Source: an uncultured Desulfobulbaceae bacterium (GTDB lineage Bacteria > Desulfobacterota > Desulfobulbia > Desulfobulbales > Desulfocapsaceae). From it: 33,009 bases of DNA. The DNA lies in the NCBI GenBank assembly GCA_903891045.1, contig CAITDH010000315.1, positions 1 through 33,009 of the forward strand, in the 5' to 3' direction. A program made the position numbers and the translations under genes. Below are positions 7,013 to 16,919 of the stretch, piece after piece. Each line of letters starts with the position of its first letter. The first letter of the stretch is position 1. The notes beneath the pieces are model-generated. The model was not told the DNA's origin, did no database searches, and saw nothing but the letters and a program-made list of their open reading frames with translations.

Positions 7013-7678
7013 ATGGTTTCTCTCTGCAAAAGAAAATCGGCTGGTATCTTGTTAACTCTGGCTGTTTTCTTGTCAATGTGTGCTCCAACGTGTCGAGCAT
7101 CCATTGACTCTCATATCATGTCCTCCAGTTTCCGCGCGGGCCTCGCTTCGCCTCTTCCAAACATGACCGGAGTTACTCTTGATCCGTTCCTTGATAACAC
7201 CGCGTTCTCTGAGCAAGATTCCAACCAGGCCATAAGGAGAAAAATGCCACCTGAGCAGAGCGTACTGCAGAACGTACCTAACAGAACTACCAGAAAAGCT
7301 GACACCTCTCACCGCCGTTCCTCCAGGAGCCTCTCGGCAAAAGGCAATGTCAGGCCGAACAATTACGGCAAGGTCAGTGGCCCCTTTCTGTCGGAATCCA
7401 AAGTCAGACAAGTTTTAGAAAGAACAGGCTTCCCGGCAAAGACAATTTCCACGATGCTTCAGATCGCAAGCTGTGAATCTTCTTTTTCCGCAACAGCCGA
7501 GAATGTGAATCGGGATGGATCAATAGACGTCGGACTCTTTCAGATCAATGAACGTAACTGGCGGGAGTGCCACGTTTCCAAGACAGAACTCTCTGATCCC
7601 TACAACAATGCGCGATGTGCCTATCAGGTCTGGCAACATCAAGGCTACAATGCCTGGGGCTGTTTCAACCATATTTAA
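7013..7678 (+). CDS. Secreted lysozyme-like / lytic transglycosylase-like protein
   Basis: A 221-residue protein in three parts. First is a signal peptide (basic MVSLCKRK, hydrophobic LLTLAVFLSMCA). Residues 30-120 are a polar, Ser/Arg-rich, probably disordered linker. The C-terminal ~95 residues form a lysozyme-fold domain containing IASCESSF, with Glu ~154 as the likely catalytic acid, then DVGLFQINERNW and DPYNNARCAYQVWQHQGYNAWGCFN. Four cysteines in the domain suit two disulfides in an extracytoplasmic enzyme. The expected role is cleavage of peptidoglycan glycan strands. AGGAG at 7000-7004 supports the ATG. The 278-nt space in front is unusually rich in hairpins. The lysozyme-like fold is well supported; whether it is a hydrolase or a transglycosylase cannot be told. 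Confidence 0.8.
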   Translation: MVSLCKRKSAGILLTLAVFLSMCAPTCRASIDSHIMSSSFRAGLASPLPNMTGVTLDPFLDNTAFSEQDSNQAIRRKMPPEQSVLQNVPNRTTRKADTSHRRSSRSLSAKGNVRPNNYGKVSGPFLSESKVRQVLERTGFPAKTISTMLQIASCESSFSATAENVNRDGSIDVGLFQINERNWRECHVSKTELSDPYNNARCAYQVWQHQGYNAWGCFNHI

Positions 7679-7839
7679 TGCCGCAAAAATTAAACGAGAT
7701 AACATCCTGTAAATTCGATATATTTACCTGAAGGGCAAAAATAATAAATGGAAAATGGTTATCCCGCTGCAACTGATATATACTGACAAGTATGGATTAC
7801 TCATCCGCATCTTAAATTCAAACAATAAAGGAGATGGTC

Positions 7840-8763
7840 ATGCAGTTTCCCAAGGATACGAATCGAAATGCAGTTTTATGGGGTATCGGAATTGTCGTTG
7901 GATTATTACTTTTCGCTGTTATTTCAAAATATTATATATCTCCTATACATCTGGAGGATACCTACAAAAATATCATGAAGAAAAATGCAATCGTGTCCCA
8001 AATGCGCATTAATCTCCTGAAATCTGTAGAAATGGAGAAAAATGCAGTCATGGCCATAACGGATGAGGAATCCCAGAAGTTTGCCGACCAGTCGCTCGCT
8101 GCCTCGGCAGCAGTTGAACAAAACCTGACACACCTTCGCTCTCTCATCGATGCAGCCCCCCTGCAAGATGAGAAGAAACTGGACAGCGAATTTAACACCT
8201 GTTGGACAGAACTCCGCAAGCTCGATCAAGTCATTTTGGAGCTTGCGGTCCAGAACACAAATCTCAAGGCGGCAAGCCTTTCTCGGGAAAAAGGCGCCGA
8301 AACAATACAACGGTTTGAACATGCCCTTGAAGAGCTTATGCACTCTTATGCAGGGACTCCAAACGAAGGCCGAATAACCAACCTTTCATTCCACGCCATT
8401 ACTGCAGGTCTTAAAATTTACAATCTGCACAGTTCCCACATAGCCGAGGCAAGCGATGAGAAAATGGACCAAATCGAGACGCAGATAAAAGCAGAGGAAA
8501 ACGAGACGACAAAATCTCTTGATGGACTTGCCGAAATCGTTGGTGAAGGGAGTAAGGATTTATTATTGCAGGCGAAAACGGCTTTTTCCGAATTTAATGA
8601 CGTTGCCGTCAAGGTGATCAAACTGTCGAGACAAAACAGCAACATCAAATCGTTAGAACTCTCGTTGGGCAGAAAACGTAAAATTGCGGCTCAATGTGAT
8701 GAGATCCTTGCTGCTTTCCAGGAGACTGTTCAAAAAAACAGTACTTCCAGGGCGACACGGTAG
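7840..8763 (+). CDS. Membrane-anchored helical-bundle protein (4HB-sensor-like, no output domain)
   Basis: A 307-residue protein with one N-terminal membrane helix (AVLWGIGIVVGLLLFAVISKYY). The rest is almost entirely charged, heptad-like helix, for example LLKSVEMEKNAVMAITDEESQ and SKDLLLQAKTAFSEFNDVAVKVIKL. The layout resembles two tandem four-helix-bundle ligand-binding modules as found outside the membrane in chemoreceptors, but there is no HAMP, signalling or catalytic domain and no second membrane helix. The start was moved to the ATG at 7840 because AAGGAG (7828-7833) directly abuts the ATG at 7834 and is correctly spaced only for the second one. It could be a periplasmic sensor or an envelope structural protein. 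The function is unknown. Confidence 0.6.
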   Translation: MQFPKDTNRNAVLWGIGIVVGLLLFAVISKYYISPIHLEDTYKNIMKKNAIVSQMRINLLKSVEMEKNAVMAITDEESQKFADQSLAASAAVEQNLTHLRSLIDAAPLQDEKKLDSEFNTCWTELRKLDQVILELAVQNTNLKAASLSREKGAETIQRFEHALEELMHSYAGTPNEGRITNLSFHAITAGLKIYNLHSSHIAEASDEKMDQIETQIKAEENETTKSLDGLAEIVGEGSKDLLLQAKTAFSEFNDVAVKVIKLSRQNSNIKSLELSLGRKRKIAAQCDEILAAFQETVQKNSTSRATR

Positions 8764-8836
8764 ATTGCATCATCCCCAAACAAATTGCTGACGTCCCGAT
8801 GTGTTATCAAACACGTTCCCGCCCGCTTTTTCCCCC

Positions 8837-8851
8837 TGCAGCAGAGCTGCA
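8837..8851. repeat. Short perfect inverted repeat downstream of the helical-bundle gene
   Basis: TGCAGC (8837-8842) and GCTGCA (8846-8851) flank the loop AGA. It lies between the stop of the helical-bundle gene and the kdp control block. No T tract follows on either strand, so it does not look like a complete intrinsic terminator. It may be a protein-binding palindrome. Confidence 0.4.
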
Positions 8852-8871
8852 ATCAGCAACAGTCAGACCCA

Positions 8872-8922
8872 ATCTTGATGATTTCTTGATACCTTCGTCA
8901 TGCGTTTTGACCCCATCTTTAT
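8872..8922 (+). promoter_or_regulatory. kdp upstream control block, copy B (before kdpA)
   Basis: This is the partner of block A at 5775-5825 (38 of 51 identical). The most conserved part is GTTTTGACCCCATCTTTAT. It ends 114 nt before the kdpA start, leaving a long leader. It is the best candidate for the KdpE-activated promoter region because KdpE is encoded in the same operon and normally activates it. No E. coli-type KdpE box or clear -10 could be identified by eye. Confidence 0.55.
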
Positions 8923-9036
8923 ATCAAACATGCTAAATATGTGAACGAAAGAAAAAACCCGCAGCTTAGGGGTATCAGAAAAAAATTACACAGGACGGAT
9001 TTGATTGATTATGAACACTACAATGGAGGCCTCCCC

Positions 9037-10824
9037 ATGATGAACACCTACGATTGGCAGCAAACACTCTTCTTTTTCGCGGTGCTGCTCCTCCTGGTCA
9101 AACCGGTCGGCACCTTTATGGCCAAGGTTTATCAAGGCGAGCGGACCTTTCTCTCGCCCCTCCTTGGCCCCTGCGAGAACCTGCTCTACCGGATCTGTGG
9201 AGTGAACACGAACGAGGAGATGGGCTGGCAGCGCTACGCTGGCACCATGCTCCTCTTCAATCTTGTGGGTTTCCTGGCGCTCTTCGCCATATTGCTCCTG
9301 CAGCATCTGCTGCCCCTGAACCCGCAAGAATTTCCAGCCTTTTCCTGGCAGCTGGCGCTCAACAGCGCCATCAGCTTCATCACCAACACCAACTGGCAGG
9401 CCTACAGCGGCGAGTCAGCGGCCAGCTATTTTACCCAGATGGCGGGGCTCACGGTGCACAACTTTGTCTCTGCCGCCACCGGCATGGCCATCGTCATCGC
9501 CCTGATCCGCGGCTTTGTCCGGCGCAAGACCTCACTCGTCGGAAACTTCTGGGTCGATATGAGTCGCGGCACCCTCTACATCCTGCTGCCGATGGCGCTG
9601 GTCGCCGCCCTTGTCCTGGTCTCTCAGGGGGTGATCCAGAATTTCAGCTCCTACCAAACCGCGCCCTTGGTGCAGGCCACCAACTACGATAAGCCGCAAT
9701 TAGACGAAGCGGGCAAGCCACGCCTGGATGCTGCCGACAAACTGATGACCGACAAGGTAATCGTCAACGAGGTCACCATCCCCATGGGGCCGGTCGCCTC
9801 CCAGGAAGCCATTAAAGAGCTCGGCACCAACGGCGGCGGCTTCTTCAACGCCAACTCGGCCCACCCTTATGAGAACCCGACCCCGCTCTCCCATCTGCTG
9901 GAGATCCTGCTCATCCTGCTGATCCCGGCCGGCCTCACCTACACCTTCGGCATCATGGTTGGCAATACCCGCCAGGGCTGGACGCTGCTGGCGGTCATGC
10001 TCCTGCTCTTTGTGGTTGCCTTTAGCGTCCTGCAATGGGCCGAGACCAGCAGCACCCCGCAGCTCACCCAGCTCGGGATCGATGGCGGCAATATGGAAGG
10101 CAAGGAGGTCCGCTTCGGCATGGCCAGCACCAACCTCTTTACCGTGGCCACCACCGGCACCTCCTGCGGGGCGGTCGCGGCCATGCACGACTCGCTCACC
10201 CCCATCGGCGGCATGATTCCCTTAAGTCTGATCCTGCTGGGCGAGATCGTCTTCGGCGGGGTCGGCTCCGGTCTCTACACCATGCTGGCCTTTGCCATCA
10301 TCGCCGTCTTCGTCTCCGGCCTGATGATCGGCCGGACACCTGAGTACCTGGGCAAGAAGATCGAGGTGCGGGAGATGTGGGTGTCAATCATCACCATCCT
10401 CAGCGCCGGGATTGTGGTGCTGATTCTCTCGGGGATCGCCATGATCACCCCCTCGGCCGTGGCCGCCATGGCCAATCCCGGGGCTCACGGCCTCTCCGAG
10501 GTGCTTTACGCCATAGCCTCCATGGCCAATAATAACGGCAGCGCCTTTGCGGGCTTAAGTGCTAACATCAACTTCTATAACATCCTCGGTTCGTTGGCCA
10601 TGCTGATCGGCCGCTACGTGCCGGCGGTGGCCATCCTCGCCATGGCCGGATCGCTCGCCGGCAAGAAGTACGTGCCGCCCAGCCTCGGCACCCTGCCCAC
10701 CGACAAGGCGCCATTTGCCCTCTGGTTGACCCTGGTCATCCTCATCGTCGGCGCCCTTACTTTTTTCCCGGCCCTCGCCCTGGGACCGATCGTTGAACAC
10801 CTGACCATGCTTGGAGGTAACTAA
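9037..10824 (+). CDS. kdpA: Potassium-transporting ATPase subunit KdpA (K+ channel-like subunit)
   Basis: A 595-residue polytopic membrane protein that binds and passes K+ in the KdpFABC pump. Pore-loop signatures are clear: [11 protein letters not shown] near residue 115, [21 protein letters not shown] near 262, [21 protein letters not shown], and [15 protein letters not shown] near the end. The ORF track begins at a GTG at 8941, but GGAGG at 9025-9029 and the family start MNTYDWQ point to the ATG at 9037 (or 9040). Compared with E. coli there are roughly 30-40 extra residues around 212-247 ([18 protein letters not shown] region), just before [11 protein letters not shown] nine-codon frame (9011-9040) ends inside the kdpA start. 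It is the first gene of kdpABCDE; no kdpF was recognised upstream. Confidence 0.98.
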   Translation: MMNTYDWQQTLFFFAVLLLLVKPVGTFMAKVYQGERTFLSPLLGPCENLLYRICGVNTNEEMGWQRYAGTMLLFNLVGFLALFAILLLQHLLPLNPQEFPAFSWQLALNSAISFITNTNWQAYSGESAASYFTQMAGLTVHNFVSAATGMAIVIALIRGFVRRKTSLVGNFWVDMSRGTLYILLPMALVAALVLVSQGVIQNFSSYQTAPLVQATNYDKPQLDEAGKPRLDAADKLMTDKVIVNEVTIPMGPVASQEAIKELGTNGGGFFNANSAHPYENPTPLSHLLEILLILLIPAGLTYTFGIMVGNTRQGWTLLAVMLLLFVVAFSVLQWAETSSTPQLTQLGIDGGNMEGKEVRFGMASTNLFTVATTGTSCGAVAAMHDSLTPIGGMIPLSLILLGEIVFGGVGSGLYTMLAFAIIAVFVSGLMIGRTPEYLGKKIEVREMWVSIITILSAGIVVLILSGIAMITPSAVAAMANPGAHGLSEVLYAIASMANNNGSAFAGLSANINFYNILGSLAMLIGRYVPAVAILAMAGSLAGKKYVPPSLGTLPTDKAPFALWLTLVILIVGALTFFPALALGPIVEHLTMLGGN

Positions 10825-10828
10825 AGCC

Positions 10829-12895
10829 ATGTCGACACACATCCCACAACCAAAATCAGCCTTTGATAAGGAACTGATGGCGGGCGCTCTGCTCGACGCC
10901 CTCAAAAAACTCGACCCGCGCTCCCTGTGGCGCAACCCGGTCATGTTTGCGGTTGAGATCGCCAGTTGCATCACCCTGGTGACCTTCATTCTCTCGCTCA
11001 CCGGCGCTAACAGCGAGCCGGTCTGGTTCACCGGCGCCGTCTCGGTCTGGCTCTGGTTGACGGTCCTCTTCTCCACCTTTGCCGAGGCCTTGGCCGAAGG
11101 CCGCGGCAAGGCCCGGGCTGCGTCTTTGCGCAAGTCACGCACCGACGTCACCGCCAAGCTGCTCAAAACCCCTGATTTCGCGAGCAGCCAGACCTCGATC
11201 GGCGCCGACCAACTCCGCAAGGGCGACTACATTCTGGTGGAGGCAAACGACCTGATCGCCGGCGACGGCGATGTGGTCGCCGGCGCCGCCTTGGTCAACG
11301 AGGCAGCGGTGACCGGTGAGTCTGCCCCGGTGGTCCGTGAATCGGGTGGGGACCGGAGCGCGGTCACCGGGGGCACCACGGTCATTGCTAATTCAATAAT
11401 TGTCCAGATCACCGCCAATCCCGGCGAGACCTTCATCGACCGCATGATTTCGCTCATCGAAGGGGCCAAGCGCCGCAAGACCCCTAACGAGGTTGCGCTG
11501 GAGGTATTGTTGATCGCCCTCACCCTGGTCTTTTTACTGGTCTGCGCCAATATCAGCCCGCTTTCCATCTACAGCGTCGCCACCGCAGGCCATGGCAGCC
11601 CGGTATCACTGACCATCCTGGTGGCGCTCTTTGTCTGTCTGGCCCCCACCACCATTGCCGCCCTCCTGCCCGCCATCGGCATCGCCGGCATGGACCGCCT
11701 CTTCCAGAAAAACGTCATCGCCCTCTCCGGCCGGGCCATCGAGGCCGCCGGCGACGTCAACGTGCTGCTCCTCGACAAGACCGGCACCATTACTCTCGGC
11801 AACCGGGAGGCGGTCGCCTTTGTGCCGGTAGGCGGCCATTCGGAGATGGAACTGGCCAAGGCGGCCCTGACGGCCTCGCTCAGCGATGAGACGCCGGAGG
11901 GACGCAGCGTGGTGGCGCTCGCCAAGCAGAATCATGGTTTGCTGCCGGATGCGCTGCCCGTGAGTGCAACGGCGATCTCCTTCAGCGCCGATACCCGTCT
12001 CTCCGGGGTCGATATTGATGGCATCATGTACCGCAAAGGGGCCGCCGACTCCATCACCGCCTTTATCGGCAAGCAGGGCGGCATTGTGCCCAAGGACCTG
12101 GAAGAGCGGGTCAATGCCATCGCCCACGCCGGGGCGACGCCGCTTGTGGTCTGCCGTGGGGCTGAGGTCTTAGGGGTCATCAACCTCAAGGACATTGTCA
12201 AGAGCGGCCTCCAGGAGCGCTTTCAGCAACTCCGCAGCATGGGAATCAAGACGATAATGATCACCGGCGACAATCCGCTTACCGCCGCCGCCATCGCCGC
12301 CGAGGCCCAGGTCGATGACTTCCTGGCCCAGGCCAAGCCCGAAGACAAGCTGCGCATGATCAAGGATTATCAGGAAGCCGGTTTCATGGTGGCCATGACC
12401 GGTGACGGCACCAACGATGCCCCGGCCTTGGCCCAGGCTGACGTGGCGGTGGCCATGAACACCGGCACCCAGCCGGCCCGCGAGGCGGCCAACATCATCG
12501 ATCTTGACAGCAACCCGACCAAACTGCTCGATATCGTCGAGATCGGCAAACAGATCCTCATGACCCGCGGCAACCTGACCACCTTCAGCATATCGAATGA
12601 TATTGCCAAATATTTCGCCATCATCCCGGCGGCGCTCCTTTCCATCTATCCGCAATTGGGGGCGCTGAACGTCATGCATCTGGCCAGTCCCTACAGCGCC
12701 ATCCTGTCGGCGGTCATTTTCAACGCCATCGTGATCCCGATGTTGGTGCCATTGGCGCTGAAGGGCACCAAATTCCGCCCCATGCCGGCCGAGAAAATGT
12801 TGATCTACAACCTGCTCGTTTACGGGGTCGGCGGCATCATCGCCCCATTTATCGGGATCAAGGCCATCGATCTCGGTCTCGGCCTGTTCATCTGA
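10829..12895 (+). CDS. kdpB: Potassium-transporting P-type ATPase subunit KdpB
   Basis: A 688-residue P-type ATPase that hydrolyses ATP to drive K+ uptake through KdpA. Visible are the actuator TGES (residues 162-165; the Ser corresponds to the regulatory Ser162 of E. coli KdpB), the phosphorylation motif DKTGTI with Asp316, and the hinge [11 protein letters not shown] followed by [30 protein letters not shown]-type sequence. Seven membrane helices are expected, with the C-terminal pair readable in [13 protein letters not shown] and the tail. The ATG at 10829 is preferred over the TTG at 10811 in the track because GGAGG lies at 10813-10817, inside the kdpA tail, and kdpA ends four nt earlier. 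No catalytic residue is missing. Confidence 0.98.
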   Translation: MSTHIPQPKSAFDKELMAGALLDALKKLDPRSLWRNPVMFAVEIASCITLVTFILSLTGANSEPVWFTGAVSVWLWLTVLFSTFAEALAEGRGKARAASLRKSRTDVTAKLLKTPDFASSQTSIGADQLRKGDYILVEANDLIAGDGDVVAGAALVNEAAVTGESAPVVRESGGDRSAVTGGTTVIANSIIVQITANPGETFIDRMISLIEGAKRRKTPNEVALEVLLIALTLVFLLVCANISPLSIYSVATAGHGSPVSLTILVALFVCLAPTTIAALLPAIGIAGMDRLFQKNVIALSGRAIEAAGDVNVLLLDKTGTITLGNREAVAFVPVGGHSEMELAKAALTASLSDETPEGRSVVALAKQNHGLLPDALPVSATAISFSADTRLSGVDIDGIMYRKGAADSITAFIGKQGGIVPKDLEERVNAIAHAGATPLVVCRGAEVLGVINLKDIVKSGLQERFQQLRSMGIKTIMITGDNPLTAAAIAAEAQVDDFLAQAKPEDKLRMIKDYQEAGFMVAMTGDGTNDAPALAQADVAVAMNTGTQPAREAANIIDLDSNPTKLLDIVEIGKQILMTRGNLTTFSISNDIAKYFAIIPAALLSIYPQLGALNVMHLASPYSAILSAVIFNAIVIPMLVPLALKGTKFRPMPAEKMLIYNLLVYGVGGIIAPFIGIKAIDLGLGLFI

Positions 12896-12924
12896 ACAAA
12901 AACCAGCGACTAAGGAATTCCACC

Positions 12925-13494
12925 ATGAAAGAAATAAAATCAGCCCTGCTCATGTTCATCCTGTTCACCGTCATCTGCGGCGGCATCTACCCCGCCGTGG
13001 TTACCGGCCTGGCCCAGGTCATTTTTCCGAGACAGGCCAGGGGCAGCTTCATCACTAATCCTGAGGGCAAGGTAGTTGGCTCCGTTCTCATCGGCCAACC
13101 ATTTTCCGAACCGAAATACCTGTGGCCGCGGCCCTCTGCCACCACTGATTTTGGCTACAACCCGCTGGCCTCCAGCGGCTCCAACGCCGGGCCCACCAAT
13201 CCAGCCTATTTGAAGACCGTTGACGAACGCCTGCAAGGGCTGCGTGCTGCAGGGGTAACCGGGCCGGTTGCCGCCGACCTGGTGCAGGCCTCAGCCAGCG
13301 GCCTCGACCCCCATATCTCGCCGCAGGCCGCAAGCCACCAGGTAGGCCGCATCGCCCTGGAACGCGGCCTGAGTGAGGAGACGGTCGACCGCGTCATCAC
13401 CGCTCACACCGAAGACCGCCAATTCGGCTTTATGGGTGCGCCACGAGTAAATGTGCTTGCCATAAACCTGGAGTTGGATACAATAAGTCCATGA
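12925..13494 (+). CDS. kdpC: Potassium-transporting ATPase subunit KdpC
   Basis: A 189-residue protein with a single N-terminal membrane helix (ALLMFILFTVICGGIYPAVVTGLAQVIF) and a periplasmic domain. The KdpC signatures GQPFSEPKYLWPRPSAT, GSNAGPTNPAYL and SASGLDPHISPQAA are all present. KdpC is needed to assemble and stabilise KdpAB and raises ATP affinity. It starts 29 nt after kdpB with AAGGA upstream, and its stop overlaps the kdpD start as ATGA, so pump and sensor genes are translationally linked. Length and motifs are normal for the family. Confidence 0.97.
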   Translation: MKEIKSALLMFILFTVICGGIYPAVVTGLAQVIFPRQARGSFITNPEGKVVGSVLIGQPFSEPKYLWPRPSATTDFGYNPLASSGSNAGPTNPAYLKTVDERLQGLRAAGVTGPVAADLVQASASGLDPHISPQAASHQVGRIALERGLSEETVDRVITAHTEDRQFGFMGAPRVNVLAINLELDTISP

Positions 13495-16193
13495 ACACTG
13501 AGAACGACAGCCGTCCCTCTCCCGAGACCATGCTGAAACTGGCCAATGCCGAAGAGGCGGGCAACAGCGGGCTGGGCAGACTGCAACTGTTCCTGGGCTA
13601 CGCCCCCGGAGTCGGCAAAACCTACACCATGCTGGAGGCAGCCCACCTGCGGCGGCGCGATGGCCGGGATGTAGTGGCGGCCTATGTGGAGTCCCATGGC
13701 CGCAGCGAGACCGATGCGCTTCTCGTTGGCCTGGAGGTCATGGCCAAGGCCGCCATCGAATATCAGGGGGTGCGGCTGCCGGAACTGGATATCGATGCGG
13801 TGCTGGCCCGAAAGCCGCAGATCGCGCTGGTGGACGAGCTGGCCCATACCAATGTCCCCGGCTCCCGGCACGAAAAACGCTGGCAGGATATTGAAGAACT
13901 GCTGGCCGCCGGCATCGACGTCTATACCACGGTCAACGTCCAGCACTTCGAGAGCTTAAACGATGTCGTGGCCCAGATTACCGGCGTCGTTGTCCGCGAG
14001 ACCGTGCCCGACCGCCTGCTGGATCTGGCGGCGGAAATACGCCTAGTAGACATCCCGCCGGAGGAGCTTTTGCAACGCCTGCGTGAGGGCAAGGTCTATA
14101 TCCCGGAGCAGGCGGCGCTGGCCACGGAAAAATTTTTCAAGGCCGGCAACCTCATCGCCCTCCGTGAGTTGTCGCTGCGGCGCGCAGCCTCAAGGGTTGA
14201 CACCGAGATGCGGGCCTACATGGAGACGCAGTCCATTCCCGGTCCCTGGCCAGTGACTGAGCGGCTTCTGGTCTGTGCCAGCGGCAGTCCTTTCAGCGAA
14301 AAACTGATCCGCACTACCCGCCGTCTGGCCGATGAGTTGAAGGCGGATTGGTTTACGGTTTACATCGAGACCCCAAGCCTGGGTACTCAACAACAGGAGA
14401 ACCGGGAACGGATCTGGCGCGATCTGCGTCTGGCTGAACGCCTTGGCGCCCAGGTGGCGACCGTGACCGGCGCCAAGGTCGCCGAGACAATCATCGACTA
14501 CGCCGTGCGCCATAATGTCACCCGTATCGTAGTCGGCAAACCGACTAAACCCCGCTGGCGTGAGTTTCTGCGCCCTCCCATTGTCGATCAGCTTATCCGC
14601 CTGAGCGGGGCCATCCAGGTGCATGTCGTCAGCATCGAGCCGGGGCCTCTTAAACCTGGCAGCCAGATTACCAAGGCCAAGCAGCAACTCCCTTGGTCCG
14701 GCTTCCTGGCAAGCCTGGCGCTGGTGAGCGCGACAACCGTGCTCGCCACCCTGATGAGACCCCTGTTGTCGCCAACCAACACGGCCATGATTTACCTGTT
14801 GGCGGTCGTGCTTGCCGCCGTCCGCCTTGGTCTGAAGCCTGCTATCCTCACCTCGACCTTAGGCGTCCTGGCCTTTGATTTTTTCTTTGTCTCTCCCCGC
14901 TTCACTTTTTCTGTTGCCGACTCAGAATACATTTTCACCTTTATTGGACTGTTCACAGTCGGAGTGGTCATCAGCACTCTGGTGGCAAAATCCAATGAAC
15001 GGCTGGAGGTCGTGCGGGAGCGCGAGGTGCAGACCGAAAGCCTCTACTCCCTGAGCCGCGATCTGGCAGTTGCCGCCGATATGGACGCCATCATGGATAC
15101 CGTACTCAAGAATATCAGCGAGGCCCTGAACGCGCAACTTGCCATTCTGGTTCCGGAAGGGGAACAGATGAAGATCATGGCTATTAGCCAGGACCTCTTC
15201 CTCGACATGAAGGAGTTGGCGGTGGCCGACTGGGCTTTCCGAAACTGGCAGCCCGCCGGCCAGGGCACCGAGACGCTCAGCTCGGCGGCCCTTCTCTATC
15301 TGCCGCTCTCGACGACGGCCTCTCTTCTCGGCGTGTTGGGGGTCAAACTGGGACAGGCGGTCGATTACCGTTCACCGCAAAACCGTCGTCTCCTCGATGC
15401 CTTTGTCACCCATATCTCACTGGCCATGGAACGGGTCCATCTCTCCCTCCAGGCGGAACAGGCCCAGATCCTGCAAGCCCGAGAGAGCCTTGAACGGGCG
15501 CTGCTCAACTCCATCTCCCACGACTTGCGGACGCCCCTGGTGTCAATTATCGGCGCCTTGAGCAGCCTTCACGATGAAAACCTGCGGGTAAGCGACAAGG
15601 TCCGGCGAGCGCTGTTGAGTGGCGCCTGGGACGAAGCGGAACGCCTGAATCGCTTTGTCGGCAACCTACTCGACATGACGCGCCTGGAGGCCGGCGAGTT
15701 GAAATTGCAGGCTGAGCTTTGCGATGTGCAGGATTTAGTGGGCTGTTCGCTGGCCGCACTCGACCAGCGACTGAATGGCAGAGGCGTGACGGTGACACTT
15801 GCCCCCGATCTGCCATTGGTTTCCATGGACATGGTCCTTGTGACCCAGGTCATGGTCAATCTGCTTGATAACGCCTTGAAATATTCGCCGGTCGAAAGCT
15901 CCCTGGAGATCCGAGCTCGAACCGATAAAGCCTGGCTGACCATCGAGGTCCTTGATCATGGCCCCGGTATTCCCGACCACGACCTGAAACGGGTATTCGA
16001 TAAATTCTACCGCCTGCCAGTCCCGGAGGGGAAAGGCGGCGGCACGGGCCTGGGACTTTCCATCTGCCGGGGGATTGTCGAGGCCCATGGCGGCATCATC
16101 TGGGCCGAGAACCGATCCGGCGGCGGACTGCGGATAACGCTCCGCCTGCCATTACAACGAAAACAGGAAACAAGGAGTGCTCATGGGAAATAA
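13491..16193 (+). CDS. kdpD: Sensor histidine kinase KdpD
   Basis: A 900-residue K+ sensor kinase of full-length type. The N-terminal KdpD domain carries the Walker A segment GYAPGVGKTYTML (about residues 37-49) and DELAHTN. A universal-stress-like domain follows (residues 255-375), then four closely spaced membrane helices (about 400-500), a GAF-like region, and the HisKA box NSISHDLRTPL with His677 (E. coli His673). The ATPase domain shows NLLDNALKYSP, DHGPGIP and GGGTGLGLSI. KdpD phosphorylates KdpE when K+ is limiting. The gene overlaps kdpC by 4 nt and kdpE by 11 nt. Nothing appears truncated. Confidence 0.97.
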   Translation: MNTENDSRPSPETMLKLANAEEAGNSGLGRLQLFLGYAPGVGKTYTMLEAAHLRRRDGRDVVAAYVESHGRSETDALLVGLEVMAKAAIEYQGVRLPELDIDAVLARKPQIALVDELAHTNVPGSRHEKRWQDIEELLAAGIDVYTTVNVQHFESLNDVVAQITGVVVRETVPDRLLDLAAEIRLVDIPPEELLQRLREGKVYIPEQAALATEKFFKAGNLIALRELSLRRAASRVDTEMRAYMETQSIPGPWPVTERLLVCASGSPFSEKLIRTTRRLADELKADWFTVYIETPSLGTQQQENRERIWRDLRLAERLGAQVATVTGAKVAETIIDYAVRHNVTRIVVGKPTKPRWREFLRPPIVDQLIRLSGAIQVHVVSIEPGPLKPGSQITKAKQQLPWSGFLASLALVSATTVLATLMRPLLSPTNTAMIYLLAVVLAAVRLGLKPAILTSTLGVLAFDFFFVSPRFTFSVADSEYIFTFIGLFTVGVVISTLVAKSNERLEVVREREVQTESLYSLSRDLAVAADMDAIMDTVLKNISEALNAQLAILVPEGEQMKIMAISQDLFLDMKELAVADWAFRNWQPAGQGTETLSSAALLYLPLSTTASLLGVLGVKLGQAVDYRSPQNRRLLDAFVTHISLAMERVHLSLQAEQAQILQARESLERALLNSISHDLRTPLVSIIGALSSLHDENLRVSDKVRRALLSGAWDEAERLNRFVGNLLDMTRLEAGELKLQAELCDVQDLVGCSLAALDQRLNGRGVTVTLAPDLPLVSMDMVLVTQVMVNLLDNALKYSPVESSLEIRARTDKAWLTIEVLDHGPGIPDHDLKRVFDKFYRLPVPEGKGGGTGLGLSICRGIVEAHGGIIWAENRSGGGLRITLRLPLQRKQETRSAHGK

Positions 16194-16875
16194 TCTGCCG
16201 CGCCTACTCATTGTTGATGACGAGCCGGCAATCCAGCGTTTCCTGCACACGGCGCTCGACAACGACGAATTTTCCCTGCATCAGGCCGAAAACGGCCACG
16301 CCGCGCTGACGGCCGCCGTGGCCTCAAAGCCTGACGTTATCCTGCTGGATCTGGGGCTGCCGGACATGGATGGGGTGGAGGTGATTCGCCGGATACGGCA
16401 ATGGTCGCAGGTACCGATTATCGTCCTCTCCGTGCGCGACCGGGAAGATGACAAGGTCAAGGCCCTGGATGCGGGCGCCGATGACTACCTGACCAAACCC
16501 TTTGGCGTCGGCGAGCTGCTGGCGCGGATCCGGGTTGCATTACGGCGTTCCTTGCAGCAGGCCCCGGAGCCTGTCTATCGCATTGATGAGCTGGAAGTGG
16601 ATCTGGCCCGGCGGCGGGTGCTGATGCGGGGCGAAGAGATATCATTGACCCCCACAGAATATGACGTCTTGCGACTGTTGGTCGCCAACGCTGGAAAGGT
16701 GCTGACGCACCGTCAGATTCTCAAACAGATATGGGGCTCTGCCTATCTGGAACAGCCCCATATCCTGCGAGTCAATGTCAGCAATCTCCGTCATAAACTT
16801 GAAAAAGATGCTTCGCGACCTTGCTATATTGTGACCGAATCAGGAGTGGGATATCGTTTTAAAGGGCAATCATGA
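16183..16875 (+). CDS. kdpE: Response regulator KdpE (OmpR family)
   Basis: A 230-residue regulator with an N-terminal receiver (LLIVDDEP acidic pair, phosphoacceptor Asp56 in ILLDLGLPDMDG, Lys in DYLTKPFG) and a C-terminal OmpR-type winged helix (LTPTEYDVLRLLVANAGKVLTHRQIL, ending in the hairpin ESGVGYRFK). The ATG at 16183 is chosen over the GTG at 16177 in the track because AAGGAG (16172-16177) lies 5 nt before it. As the last gene of the operon it would activate the kdp promoter. The shared upstream blocks suggest that it may also control the barrel gene. Confidence 0.96.
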   Translation: MGNNLPRLLIVDDEPAIQRFLHTALDNDEFSLHQAENGHAALTAAVASKPDVILLDLGLPDMDGVEVIRRIRQWSQVPIIVLSVRDREDDKVKALDAGADDYLTKPFGVGELLARIRVALRRSLQQAPEPVYRIDELEVDLARRRVLMRGEEISLTPTEYDVLRLLVANAGKVLTHRQILKQIWGSAYLEQPHILRVNVSNLRHKLEKDASRPCYIVTESGVGYRFKGQS

Positions 16876-16919
16876 GCCAATAAGACAAGAATGAAGTTGG
16901 GATAAATGTATGCCCGTGA

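Noticed and set aside
8837-8851. Intrinsic terminator after the helical-bundle gene
   Set aside because: The hairpin is perfect but has no T tract on either strand.
8941-9036. N-terminal extension of KdpA from the GTG at 8941
   Set aside because: It is polar, absent from the family and without a ribosome site, whereas GGAGG lies before the ATG at 9037.
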